NCBI GenBank assembly: GCA_012932865.1
Contig: SAXG01000111.1
Span: forward strand, 65,323 to 95,895
Reading direction: 5' to 3'
Length of the DNA stretch: 30,573 bases
Origin: Amylostereum areolatum
Taxonomy: Eukaryota > Basidiomycota > Agaricomycetes > Russulales > Stereaceae
Shown piece after piece: positions 20,110-29,090 of the stretch. How positions within the stretch are numbered: the first letter of the stretch is position 1; each line of letters starts with the position of its first letter. Under the pieces are notes generated by a model, which ran no database searches, was not told the origin of the DNA, and saw nothing but the letters and a program-made list of their open reading frames with translations. The position numbers and the translations under genes are program-made.

Positions 20110-20355
20110 GGAAGCATGAGGGAAAATGGGTCAGAGCAACAGTATAACAGGCACTCCATGACGCCGAAGTCTTTGGCTCCGTGTCGCCTTGCCGGATTCT
20201 CGAAGATGCGTGACGGCGAGGCCCTCGTGAACCGGAAGGGACCAACGGGCGACCACGTCCACGACGATTTGTACCTGACAAGGGGAACGCGCGCGGAAGT
20301 GTCCGCAGAAGTGTCGGATCCAGGATCGAGGCTACACGACTGTTGGCACCAGAGA

Positions 20356-21483
20356 AAGACGGCAAAGAGCAGATACGGCACGTACGTTTGTCCTGTGGGA
20401 GTCACGATCCTGCAAGAGGGATGAAATGGCGACTTGGAAATGCTGGCCGAATCGACGAGGGTACAAGCGCAAACGGATGGTCTGCCGGAGCCTGTGGGGA
20501 TCACCGTGAGGACGAGAGGAGAAAGAAATTGAAGATAAAGAGGAAAGAAAGATATTGCACCAGGTCGACGACGGGGGCCAGCACCCGCGCGGCACACGAC
20601 CGAGGTCGCATGCCAGCGAGCACACACACTTGAGAGTGGTGGGGCGAGGCGGGAGCAGGGACGAAAGAAGGTGGCGACGACGTACGAGGACGGCAAGGAC
20701 GACGAGGTCAAACAGCAGTGGCAGCGGTTTGGGCGACGGCGGCGACGGTCACGGTCCTCGTTTGCGAGGCGAGAATCCTGGCCGAACGTTTGCGCTTGTG
20801 CCCCCGACGAGATGGTCGTCCGGAGCCTGTGGGGGTCACCGCGAGGACGAGAGGAGAAGAAGAAGAAATTGAAGATAAAGAGGAAAAGAAAGATATTGCA
20901 CCAGGTCGACGACGGGGGCCAGCACCATTCGACGCACGCCGACACGGAATTCATAAGAAAGCCATGCGACGCGCGACCTGCATGCGCGCGGCACACGACC
21001 GAGGTCGCATGCCAGCGAGCACACACACTTGAAAGTGGTGGGGCGAGGGCGGGAGCAGGGACGAAAGAAGGTACTTAGCGACGACCGAGGACAGGAGATT
21101 CCCACGCGCCATGCCGGCGGTGGTCTAAACCGGAGATCCCCGCGCGCTGGCGCAGGCGCAGGCGCACTGGCAGTGGCAATCGCTTCTCGTCATCGTCGTC
21201 CTCGACCTCGAGCATCGGTCCCACGGCACATCCGACACCGCGAATTGCGGCTTTCGCGACAGCTCCCAGGCAGAGCGCCGCATGCCTGCGCGAGCTCGCC
21301 TGCCTTTGCGTTAGCTATTCGTAGTCGGTCGACTCGGTCGCCGTCGTGGTTCCTATCTGGCTCTTCTCCACTTTTCCTTCCGCCCCTCGTCATCAGAAAA
21401 TTGGACGTTTTCCTCTCACCACATGTCGCATTGTGCGGTCCAGGTTAGTCTTAGTCCAGGGTCTTCCTCAGCCGCGCTTAGAT
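20356..21483 (-). repeat. dispersed repeat, copy C (1,128 bp), inverted relative to copy B
   Basis: This is the reverse complement of 7747-8934. The outer 850 bp (21483 down to about 20650) appear identical by eye, including a 139-codon frame translated identically in both. Differences are a one-base loss in GAGGGCGGG (about 20650), a loss of about 58 bp near 20590 that joins CCAGCACC to CGCGCGGC, and a one-base loss in an A run near 20550. Flanks on both sides differ from those of copy B, so these are two insertions or one insertion plus an inverted duplication, not a long shared block. Confidence 0.88.
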
Positions 21484-22461
21484 CGGCGGCTGCTATGTAT
21501 CTTCAAGCCTCACCTTTTGACATCGACACTAACGTGGACCCAAGTGCTCTTGTCTGTGGTCAACGGTGGCCCGATACGGCGCCGTTTGATTCTCGTCAAT
21601 AGTCCGACGGGATCGCAAAGTCCAGCCGTGAGTTCACCGTTGCCCAGACCGTACATGCCGCGACGCAAATCGTCCAACTCGTCTTTAGACCCTCGGTAGG
21701 ATGGGTAGGATCGTTGGCGTGCCCAATCGCTAGGCTCTAGTCTGACTATGGTCGTGAGGAACGACTCGGAGTTGGGTGGCAGCGTGTGTGGGCGACTTCG
21801 GTCGCGCTCTCACTTCGTGTTCCCTTTCTTGGCGTTCGGATTTTCCTCCACGCTCAGAGTGGCCTTGACGACATCGCGCACGAATCCGAGGCAGAGGAGC
21901 ACACGGAGACGCAGGTGGGCGTTGCGAACTAGTCAACCGCCGCGGCCGAGGGTAAAAGCAACCTGGTGTCGACGGTGTCAAGTGGGCGATTTACAAGACG
22001 AATTCCAAAGCCTCATTAGACGTCCCCGAAGCGCGTTGCGTTTCACTATTCCTCCCGTCATCCGTCCCGCCGTTCGAAATTCTGACGAAGGTGGCTTGGG
22101 TACAACACACCCACCTGCGCGGACGTGGTCGACGTTCAGGCAAAGGCGTACTCGCGGGACTCGGCGCGCGCATGTGTACTCGCCTTTTTCCGTAGTCTGT
22201 AGGATAACTTTCGTCGTCTTAGTCGGTTGTGTTTGTATGATCCTTCCCTTCCTCTCTTATTCACTTGCACAATATTACATATGTACACCGAGTCTCTCTG
22301 TGTGTATAAGCGCTTGAAACGAAAGAAAATCTATGGAAAGACGGAGTACACTGATGGAAAAAGTTGGAATGCATAAAACCGATAGACATTCTATAAAAGA
22401 GGGATAAGCACAAATGGCGAGACGGTGCAGCAAACTGTAGACATTACCCTTTGAACCACTC
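21484..22461. other. stretch without an assignable gene
   Basis: Open frames at 21748-22317 (+) and 21981-21730 (-) are Arg/Pro/Ser-rich and look like GC-driven artefacts. A short + segment just after copy C (MYLQASPFDIDTNVDPSALV, 21496 on) is more protein-like but stops within 35 codons. The last 250 bp are AT-richer and should include the 3' end of the minus-strand gene at 22462. Confidence 0.35.
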
Positions 22462-22992
22462 TCAATCCAACACTGCCCTGCGAAACGCCTGGACCTGCGA
22501 GCCATAGTGTACCCTGTCGAAGGAGTGATGCTTTCCATTGACCATCTTGATAGGTGGAGCGATGTAGTGGCTTTCTCTCTCTTCGTGTTCGTGGTAGTGG
22601 AACGCCGGGCTCCAATTGTTGGACTCCGCGACCGTGTGGTTCCATTGGATCTGGTAGCCAACGGTTGGCTGCCCGTTGATCCAGATGACGGTGGGGGCCT
22701 CTGGCAGGACATTGGGAAGGTTTTTGAACGGGATAGCGCCTGGAAAGCCATGATCTTGTATCTCGATACGGCCTAGGGCTCCAGGAGCAGCATACCAAAC
22801 CGCGTTGGGTGCGGGGGGAGTGAATGACACCTCCATTGAGGCCAATGCCTCTCCCCATGCAGAGCAGGTAGTGTTTTGACGACACTTAACAGGGATATTA
22901 TCGTGAAGGTAGTTGTGGAGGTATAGATCCTGCGTTTCCTGGCCGATGAAACGCATCGCGCAGCTTCCGATCATACCCTGGTATGGAGGCAT
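22462..22992 (-). CDS. hypothetical protein, 176 aa, single exon, intact
   Basis: A clean 176-codon frame runs from ATG at 22992 (MPPYQGMIGSCAMRFIG) to TGA at 22462 with no break. Texture is that of a folded soluble protein: balanced composition, several Trp and Tyr, a pair of Cys in VKCRQNTTCSAWGE and a His/Glu-rich AFHYHEHEERESHYIAPP segment that might bind metal. There is no signal peptide or membrane segment and no motif I know. It is surrounded by its own AT-rich flanks (AAATTTATATACT, 23030-23042, about 40 bp upstream, could serve as a TATA-like element). A further 3' exon cannot be excluded. Family unknown, possibly Agaricomycete-specific. Confidence 0.6.
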   Translation of the reverse strand: MPPYQGMIGSCAMRFIGQETQDLYLHNYLHDNIPVKCRQNTTCSAWGEALASMEVSFTPPAPNAVWYAAPGALGRIEIQDHGFPGAIPFKNLPNVLPEAPTVIWINGQPTVGYQIQWNHTVAESNNWSPAFHYHEHEERESHYIAPPIKMVNGKHHSFDRVHYGSQVQAFRRAVLD

Positions 22993-23638
22993 GATTCTAG
23001 ATGGGAATGATCAGTGATAAGGTAGCCTCAAATTTATATACTAACACACCTTTGGAGAAGCCTGCTAAGGGGGAAGTAAGGCGATGAGGATGAGGGGACT
23101 TGCGAACAAGAAGTACGAGGTAGGAGTTGAGTGCGAGAGTCTCAAAGAGATGGAAAAGTCAGATCCAGACGGGAGACTTGGAGTGCTCAAGATGACGTTC
23201 CGAGAACTGGGGAGAAAAACATGCGAACCAGTCATTCATTTATACCTTTCAATTCCACTGACCTTTGCCCTTCGATTGCGACACAATGCAAGGATCCATA
23301 GAGATTAATAACCCTACACCCACTGCTTTGTCTGGCATTTTGTCTGGCAGGGTGCCCACTGCCCACTGCTTTGTGCCCGCTGCTTTGTCCGGGTGCGGAC
23401 TCCGCGCGCGATGCTCCTGGCATCTAATCTCTCGAACAAAGAAATCAGATTAAACGTGCGGGATGGACTGCGGATATCGGAGAACGTCGTTGCCCGTTCT
23501 CTCGGTGTAACATCGGTGTAATATCGGTCATATATTCCCATCCCAGTGAGTGATTGACCTCATGTTCATTGTTCGGCTCGCCGTGCGTACGCGTGTTGAA
23601 GGTGCCGCGCCCGCACCTTCGACGCGACGCGCGTCGAG
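22993..23638. other. upstream region with short GC-rich repeats and hairpins
   Basis: No gene is recognised. It contains a run of CCCACTGCTTTGT/GCCCGCTGCTTTGT-like imperfect repeats at 23318-23395 and two adjacent hairpins at 23598-23636 (separate entry). The part next to 22993 should carry the promoter of the 176-aa gene. Confidence 0.4.
23598..23636. repeat. two adjacent perfect hairpins
   Basis: GAAGGTGC (23598-23605) pairs with GCACCTTC (23613-23620). Immediately after, CGACGCG (23620-23626) pairs with CGCGTCG (23630-23636). They end 2 bp before the LINE target-site duplication. Confidence 0.7.
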
Positions 23639-23653
23639 TCACATGCCCTCAGC
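23639..23653 (+). repeat. LINE target-site duplication, left copy (15 bp)
   Basis: TCACATGCCCTCAGC is repeated perfectly at 24128-24142, directly abutting the poly(T) end of the insertion. Confidence 0.93.
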
Positions 23654-24127
23654 TTTTTTTTTTTTTTTTTTTTGATTACATTTGTATCCCGCGTCAAGTA
23701 CGTAAGACTAAATGCGGCCGTGGGTGTAGGTAGGTAGAGTAAAGTGGGATGTACGAGTAGGACGGTTGAGTATGAGGGTCATTGTATCGAGAGAAGGGTC
23801 AGATGTAATTAGAGAAGCAAACAAGAAGGTAGATCATCCCGGGTCCACGTCGTCTGGGTCAGGGGGAGGGGGAGGCTCGTTCGGTACTTTGGCGAAAGCG
23901 CGTGAAGCGCCGACGAACTGGGCAAGGGCCGAGAGGCCAGTTTGAGTGCCGAGGATAAGGGGAGTTGATAAGGTTCGCGAGACGGCTCGAAGGTGGTGCC
24001 GTTGGCCTTCGAAAAGAGGGCATTCGGCGAGGATGTGGTCGCGGGTTTGTATGGGGCATCGCCGCACGGGCAGGCGGTGGGTTCGGTGGGGACGAAGCGG
24101 GCGTAGTAATCGCCACGGCCAACGATT
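23654..24127 (-). mobile_element. 5'-truncated non-LTR retrotransposon (Tad1-like LINE), 474 bp
   Basis: On the minus strand the element ends in a 20-nt poly(A) (T run 23654-23673) and is flanked by a perfect 15-bp target-site duplication, the signature of target-primed reverse transcription. Only the last part of the ORF2 C-terminus is present: ACPCG near 24075, then after a one-base shift QTRDHILAECPLFEGQRHHL and PLILGTQTGLSALAQFVG, ending DDVDPG and a stop at 23834. This is the Cys/His tail that follows the RNase H domain in fungal Tad1-clade elements. Reverse transcriptase and endonuclease are absent, so the copy is dead on arrival. About 160 nt of 3' UTR separate the stop from the poly(A). 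Confidence 0.88.
23834..24127 (-). pseudogene. LINE ORF2 C-terminal fragment
   Basis: This is the coding remnant within the truncated LINE. It begins at the truncation point and is frame-broken once between ACPCG and CPIQTRDHI. It retains the C-x-C and H-x4-C spacing of the terminal zinc-knuckle-like motif, followed by an acidic Pro-rich end. Confidence 0.75.
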
Positions 24128-24142
24128 TCACATGCCCTCAGC
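24128..24142 (+). repeat. LINE target-site duplication, right copy (15 bp)
   Basis: TCACATGCCCTCAGC, identical to 23639-23653, marks the 5'-truncated end of the insertion. Confidence 0.93.
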
Positions 24143-24234
24143 CCAGGTCGAGGACACGACGTACGTAATACATAAGCCTGAGGGCTATATCAAGATTTCC
24201 CACCTTCAGTACCACTCGAACTGCAACGTCCATC

Positions 24235-25540
24235 ATGCCCAAAGTCGTTACGCGCAAGTCTCATTCTCCCGCCATGGTTCGTACTGCCTATAGCTAGGTT
24301 CCACGACGAGCTTTTGACTGAACGCTTCCAAGTCTGACCGCAGTGCAACCTCCGGCAGAGCTTCTCCCCAGACCCGAGCCGCTCCCTTTCCTCAGACTCG
24401 AGTCGCTTTCCCTTCCCAGACCAGAGCCCCCTCCCTTCCCCGGACCAGATCCGCTCGCCCTCCCCAGACCCAAGGCCCTCCCCAGACCCAAGGCCCTCCC
24501 CAGACCCAAGCCGCTCCCTTTCCTCAGAGTCGAGTCGCTTTCCCTCCCCAGACCAGAGCCCCCTCCCTTCCCCGGACCAGATCCGCTCGCCTTCCCCAGA
24601 CCCAAGGCCCTCTTCAGACCCAAGCCCCTCCCCAGACCCAAGCCCCTCCCCAGACCCAAGGCCCTTCCCATCCCCGAGGTCTTCGTCCTCCCCAGCCCCA
24701 AGGCCATTCGCGACAGCTGAGGAGCGGAAGTCATCCCCTTCATCACGCTAACGAGCGCTATTCCCATCGCTTCCGCTCGAAAAATATACACCCTGTGAAA
24801 CCCGGGCAGGAGGTCTTGGAGAATGTTTACATGTCCCACGTCTCCAAGCACTATCCAAACTACGTTCCCCAGAATGCTTTCGACCTTCTGTATGTCATCC
24901 AGTGCATAAGGCGGAACTGCGCACTTGGATCATGGCAAGAGGAGTTGGACAGATGGGCCATAGCACACGGGTTTGAGGACGACATGGAGAAGGGTCGCGC
25001 CTTTCTTATCGCGGAGGCATCTACCTACATGCCGGCCGGTGTCAACCCGGTGGGAGTAAGCACCCTTCTCCTTGGCTCGATGGCATACGGCTAACCTATA
25101 GAATCTAGAAAAAGCCCGAGGAGGGGGAAGAGGACGTGCATATCAGCGAGCGCCTCCCACAGTCCAACCTCCGGATGCGCATTTGGGGTAAAGGTCTCGC
25201 TGATTCCCACAAATACTGCCTTGACTTCGTCGACGCCGATACCTATCAACCTGTCAACACAACTCCTGAATTCCGTTTATTCGCCCTCCCACCTTTGAAG
25301 ACCTGGTGGCTTCCGACCGTCGTAGGAGAATTTCATTCGGCGGAAGCTGGCCATGGCATCCCTCGCTCGCAAATCAAGCCTGGAGAGGAGAAGTTTATTC
25401 TTCTGGAGGGTTCGTCTTGGAAGCTGGAGAGGCCGAATAAGACGGAGGTAATTTTTACAATCCCTGTCAGGTCGTCGGAGCCTCCCTTGCCACCGTGCAT
25501 CCGCCACGCTCAGATGATGTCGTTCCGTCCAAAGGCTTAA
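24235..25540 (+). CDS. hypothetical protein with proline-rich repeat and conserved-looking C-terminus
   Basis: A likely start is ATG at 24235 (MPKVVTRKSHSPAM), followed by an intron ending CTGACCGCAG at 24343. Exon 2 runs through a Pro/Gln/Arg-rich repeat, then SHRFRSKNIHPVKPGQEVL, VSKHYPNYVPQNAFDLLYV and LGSWQEELDRWAIAHGFEDD. A donor GTAAGC at 25056 with an acceptor at 25109 joins PVG to KKPEEGEEDVHISERLPQSN, and the frame continues through RMRIWGKGLADSHKYCLDF and FILLEGSSWKLERPNKTEV to TAA at 25538-25540. The C-terminal 230 residues look like a folded protein, but I do not recognise the family. The first joint is uncertain: GTTCGT after ATG is in the wrong phase for the downstream frame, so the start or donor may differ. 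It begins 93 bp right of the LINE insertion, which may sit in its promoter. Confidence 0.55.
24378..24665 (+). repeat. 132-bp coding repeat built from 18-bp CCAGACCCAAGGCCCTCC-like units
   Basis: A segment starting GCCGCTCCCTTTCC at 24378 recurs at 24510 with about 95% identity over about 100 bp. Between and after these are 18-bp units (24469-24512 and 24594-24665). All three plus frames and one minus frame stay open through it. The frame that continues into the downstream protein encodes PQTQGP/PQTQAP hexamers. Confidence 0.85.
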
Positions 25541-25869
25541 CCTACCGTCATTCACTGTACTTGTAACCGTCATCCTCTTCTTCCGAGTATTTCCTACGAT
25601 CTTCTTCACGCTGTCGCTGCCATCATATTATTAGATAGAAATTAGAATGTATACCCTCTCGCGCGAGCAAGTGAGCTCGTGTCTGCATCGTTCGGTCGAA
25701 TCAAGTCGTAGTCTGAGGATATTTGAGAAGTCCAAGAAGTACGAGAGAACGAGGGGAGAGAAGGTTCGCCAGCTCGACCAGAAAGTTAAACATTTGAACG
25801 GACGCGCTACATAGCGCTGTGGCGTGGCGCCAGGGCGCCATGGCGGCGCGTTGAAGCTAGTTCTCAGTT
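25541..25869. other. intergenic stretch with GGCGCC/CCATGG palindromes
   Basis: No gene is seen. The left part should be the 3' UTR of the preceding gene. The right end (25808-25850) holds GCGCTACATAGCGC and two GGCGCC hexamers followed by CCATGG; the pattern continues into the KDZ gene at 25880-25941. Confidence 0.4.
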
Positions 25870-28219
25870 AACCTCCCGTGGCGCCATGGCGGTCGCCACA
25901 TCAAGCCTTCCAGAGTCTTTGAAGAGACTTTCGCGCCATGGTGCCGTGGCCTTTCCACCCTTATTTCTCCTCTGCTCGCCCACTCTGACGGCCTTGCTGA
26001 GACCGTTTCGGTTAATGCTCTTATTCTCTTTTTTCGACTTATCGCGCAGCTGAAGGAACGCCTTTCCTGGCACTGCGCCTCCTCGTATTCCGGCCCTCCT
26101 CACCGCTTACCTTCCAACGTCGTCGGCTTCTTAGCGTCTGCCTTACACCTCGACCCTTCCGTCGTCACCGATCTTTGGACCATTTACCAAGACCTTGCAT
26201 GGTCGATGACTACCACGGACGGCTCTTTGCAAGGGCATTGAGCGGGAGATCTTCTGGACGTTTTCATGCACCACGGACTGCCCTTCGATATTGGTGAGTG
26301 CTCATATTTGACTCTTTTTCTAACCGCAGTTTACTGACTTAGTCTCGTAAGGCTTTGGCGACCTTTACCCTCCGACACGGGTTTGCTTCAACCCCCTGTG
26401 CACGGCATCAGGACCTGGCCAAGCACAGATACCCCCGCGATCTCTCCAAGATCGAGTTCATCCGCGTCGTCCATTTTACGAGAGAATATGGTCCCGTCCC
26501 CGTGCTATCTTTCTCGGCGACGTGCCGAAGTATGCCTTATTTACCTTGTAAACCTTCCGCTCAGGGCTAACAAGTTGTTTGTATCAGATTGTGGGACACA
26601 CTATTATCCAACTTACTACGTCCACGACCACGCCTCCAACCGGAAGCGCACATACTATCCGGGTTCACCGTCGACCATTCATGTCACCAAGCATATTTTT
26701 GTCGAGACCTCCCTCTGCATGCGATTCACGAACTCGATGGTTTGCGCCTAGTGAGTCTTTCGAGTCAACCTTGATATGAACCTTGAACTGACCATCGGAT
26801 TAGGGTTTCCGCGCCCGCGGAGAGGCTGGACCTGGCGGATACCGTTATGTGTACGCCGGATGACCTGTTACCTTGATCGTTCTGGTCAGAAAGATTTATG
26901 ATCCTTGCGAAAAGATAACTTTCGATGCAGAGCAATAATGGACGCATGTACGACTTGGAACACGGCGAAGCACGAGTCCGCTTCCCGGCTGCTTGGTCCG
27001 TCTCTCCGTCGATGACCATCACCATCGTCTGGGACGCGTTTTTCGGCGATCAGTCAAAGCGTCTTGAGGAAGCCCTCAACGCACGGAACATTCTCATGGC
27101 AGGACAAGGCCAGGAGTACTGGAGTCATGCGTGCGATCGATGCTGCGCCATAGAAGTCAAGGATGAACTTGAGGAGCCCAGTACGTCCCATTTGACACTT
27201 GCATTTGGATCCTGTCTGACCTTCCCCTACTAGGTGTAATGCGCGCCGTTGTTATGGACGGCGTTACAGTCGGTCGGCCGTGCTGCAATGTGCACGATTG
27301 CCAGGGCAAGTTACCTTCCCAGCGAGCAAGATTCTGTGACGAGCATTCGTACAAGGACAAGCTTTGCGTCGTTGATGGATGTGACGCAGACGCTGGTGTA
27401 GGTTTCCGCACTTGCTCTGACGCATCCCACCGCCGCTTGGAGGACACGAAGGACCAGTCCGCGCTATTTCAACTGCGACGCCGCCTCGAACGCTAGAAGT
27501 TGTTGCGGGCAGAAGAAACTGGCGAGGGCGAAACGGAGGAGCTGCTAGAGGTGGAAGAGGAGATGGGATGCCCGGACAAGTCGGATGCAGGAACGTTCGA
27601 TGCAGGGAACGTGAAGTTGCTGGGCACGGTTTGGGCGGCGTTGCACTCACAACGAGCAGCTGCGTGTTGCGACGTGTGGTGTAATGCTGGGCCGCGCGAC
27701 TTTTTTTGGGTCGGAGGCGATTAACGGCGCTCGAGTGAGTAAATTCTTTCGGCGTCGTTCTGTTCATTGTCTCACATTTAGTGCAGGAGTTCCTGCACGG
27801 TCTTTTTCCCCACGAAAAATTCCCTCCCACAAGTTATCTTCTACGACAACGCCTGCAGCCTGCAGAAGCATATCATCACGGAAGGTGACACTCACTTCTC
27901 CGATTGCGCTTTGCCGGTTGACGTGTTTCACATGAAGACAAAGCATAAAGACTCCGACGATTTCTGTGGACAGCACTGTAACCCGGCGCTGTTCCCAGAC
28001 CTCGTAGTACATGGTCGTTGGCGATTCAACTCGTCAGCCGCGGAGATGACGAACTCGTGGTTTGTTGGATATCAGGCGATTGTGAAGGAGATGAGGGAGG
28101 TGCGGTATGATTTCTTCTTGGACGAGATGGTGAAGTTGCGCAACCGTATGATCGTGGACGATCTTCGCAAAACCGGTGTCCATCCGTTTCATTTGTCTAG
28201 GGACTTCTTACTGTCTTAA
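25870..28219 (+). pseudogene. CxC-type KDZ (Kyakuja-Dileera-Zisupton) transposase, inactivated
   Basis: Blocks in order: helical N-terminus VNALILFFRLIAQLKERL and PSVVTDLWTIYQDLAWSM (about 26000-26210), GFGDLYPPTRVCFNPLC (26351), IEFIRVVHFTREYGPVPVLS, CGTHYYPTYYVHDH (26592) and KHIFVETSLCMRFTNS. Then come WDAFFGDQSKRLEEAL (27032), GRPCCNVHDC with RARFCDEH (CxC cluster, about 27278-27346), GVMLGRATFFGSEAINGAR, VIFYDNACSL (Asp codon 27845-27847), ALPVDVFHMKTKHKDSD and FNSSAAEMTNSWFVGYQAI (Glu codon 28043-28045), ending LSRDFLLS at 28219. At least five GT-AG introns fit. Lesions: TGA 26239-26241, a frameshift near 26400, TAG at a splice joint near 26750 in place of Trp, TAG 27494-27496 and a frameshift near 27620. 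The catalytic C-terminal exon is intact, but the whole gene is not. KDZ transposases move DNA by cut-and-paste and are greatly expanded in Agaricomycetes. Confidence 0.87.
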
Positions 28220-29090
28220 TATCCATTAGATGCACATTTTCAACTACACTATTTGGCTATTAACCTCGCTCTTGATCGCCGTGTGTGATTTGTGTGTAAG
28301 AAATCGGTATACGAGTCGCAGTTCGTCGTCGACGCGTATCGGCAGATCCTCGCACACGCTGTTCACTCCGTACGCGTCTGACTCCGACTCTGAGCATCCC
28401 CCGGCATCGAATCCAATTACTATGCATCCAGGACGTCTTCTCATCCTCCACGCAAGGACATGCATCCACACATCCGATATGCTCTCCGAAACACCCCTTC
28501 TCTCTCACTCCACCACCCTTACCGAACGCCGACGCGATGCAACACCTTGCCCGCAAACACACGCTAGCGCTCCTCCACCTCCTCCTCCACCTACTCTACT
28601 CTCAGGGGACAGCTCCCCCATGCTCTCCAGCACCAAGAAGAGCACGCTGCTCAACCATCGATCCTCCACAGGCATCATGAGCCTCCCCCCTTCAAGCCCG
28701 GGCAACCACGACTGGGTAGCCGCAAGCTCGAATCACCTCGACTCGACGGTGGTACTTTCAAGGTTCATCTGCTACCTGCGTCCGTGCCGCTCGCTCGCTC
28801 GTCGCCGCTCCCGAAGAACGCGAAAGCCTCGGTGCGGGCGAAGACGACTACCCTTCGGGGGAGGATGCTGGGACAGGGAAGCGTCCGCGCTCGGTGCGTG
28901 CTTAAAACAGAACGATTGTCTTCTGTTTTAAGTCTGGCTACGAGAGACTAGTGCGTGCTATTTTTCTGTTTCCCCCTTTGACGTGTGCGTGCATGCACGG
29001 ACGCGAGCGGGACGAACTGACTGGTATCACGCTTGCGTTTTTTTTTTGCAGAAGTCGGACGCGTAACCTCTTCCTCGCTCCGCCTCGACA
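28220..29090. other. region upstream of the cyclin relic
   Basis: A plus-strand frame at 28230-28931 is Ser/Pro/Arg-rich with a Pro8 run and no recognisable fold. It is more likely 5' leader or low-complexity DNA than a gene. A pyrimidine tract followed by CAG at about 29039-29052 looks like a splice acceptor, so part of this stretch could be a 5' UTR exon and intron of the cyclin gene. Confidence 0.4.

Noticed and set aside
19556..20365. A single 269-codon minus-strand protein
   Set aside because: It changes texture several times, and better coding blocks lie in other frames; only pieces are supported.
20076..21448. Long open frames over repeat copy C (for example 316 codons on minus)
   Set aside because: Mirror images of the copy B artefacts, joined to unrelated flanking sequence.
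7747..21483. Copies B and C as LTRs of one retrotransposon
   Set aside because: They are inverted rather than direct, lack TG...CA ends, and there is no gag-pol between them.
21748..22317. A 189-codon plus-strand gene
   Set aside because: Composition is Arg/Ser/Pro-heavy with no recognisable block, and two other frames are equally open.
24294..24851. Minus-strand 185-codon frame with LGLGRALGLGR repeats
   Set aside because: It is the reverse reading of the 132-bp proline-rich repeat, with no domain, and the plus strand leads into a good protein.
28230..28931. A 233-codon plus-strand gene between KDZ and the cyclin relic
   Set aside because: Low-complexity Ser/Pro/Arg content with a Pro8 run and no domain; more likely leader or spacer.
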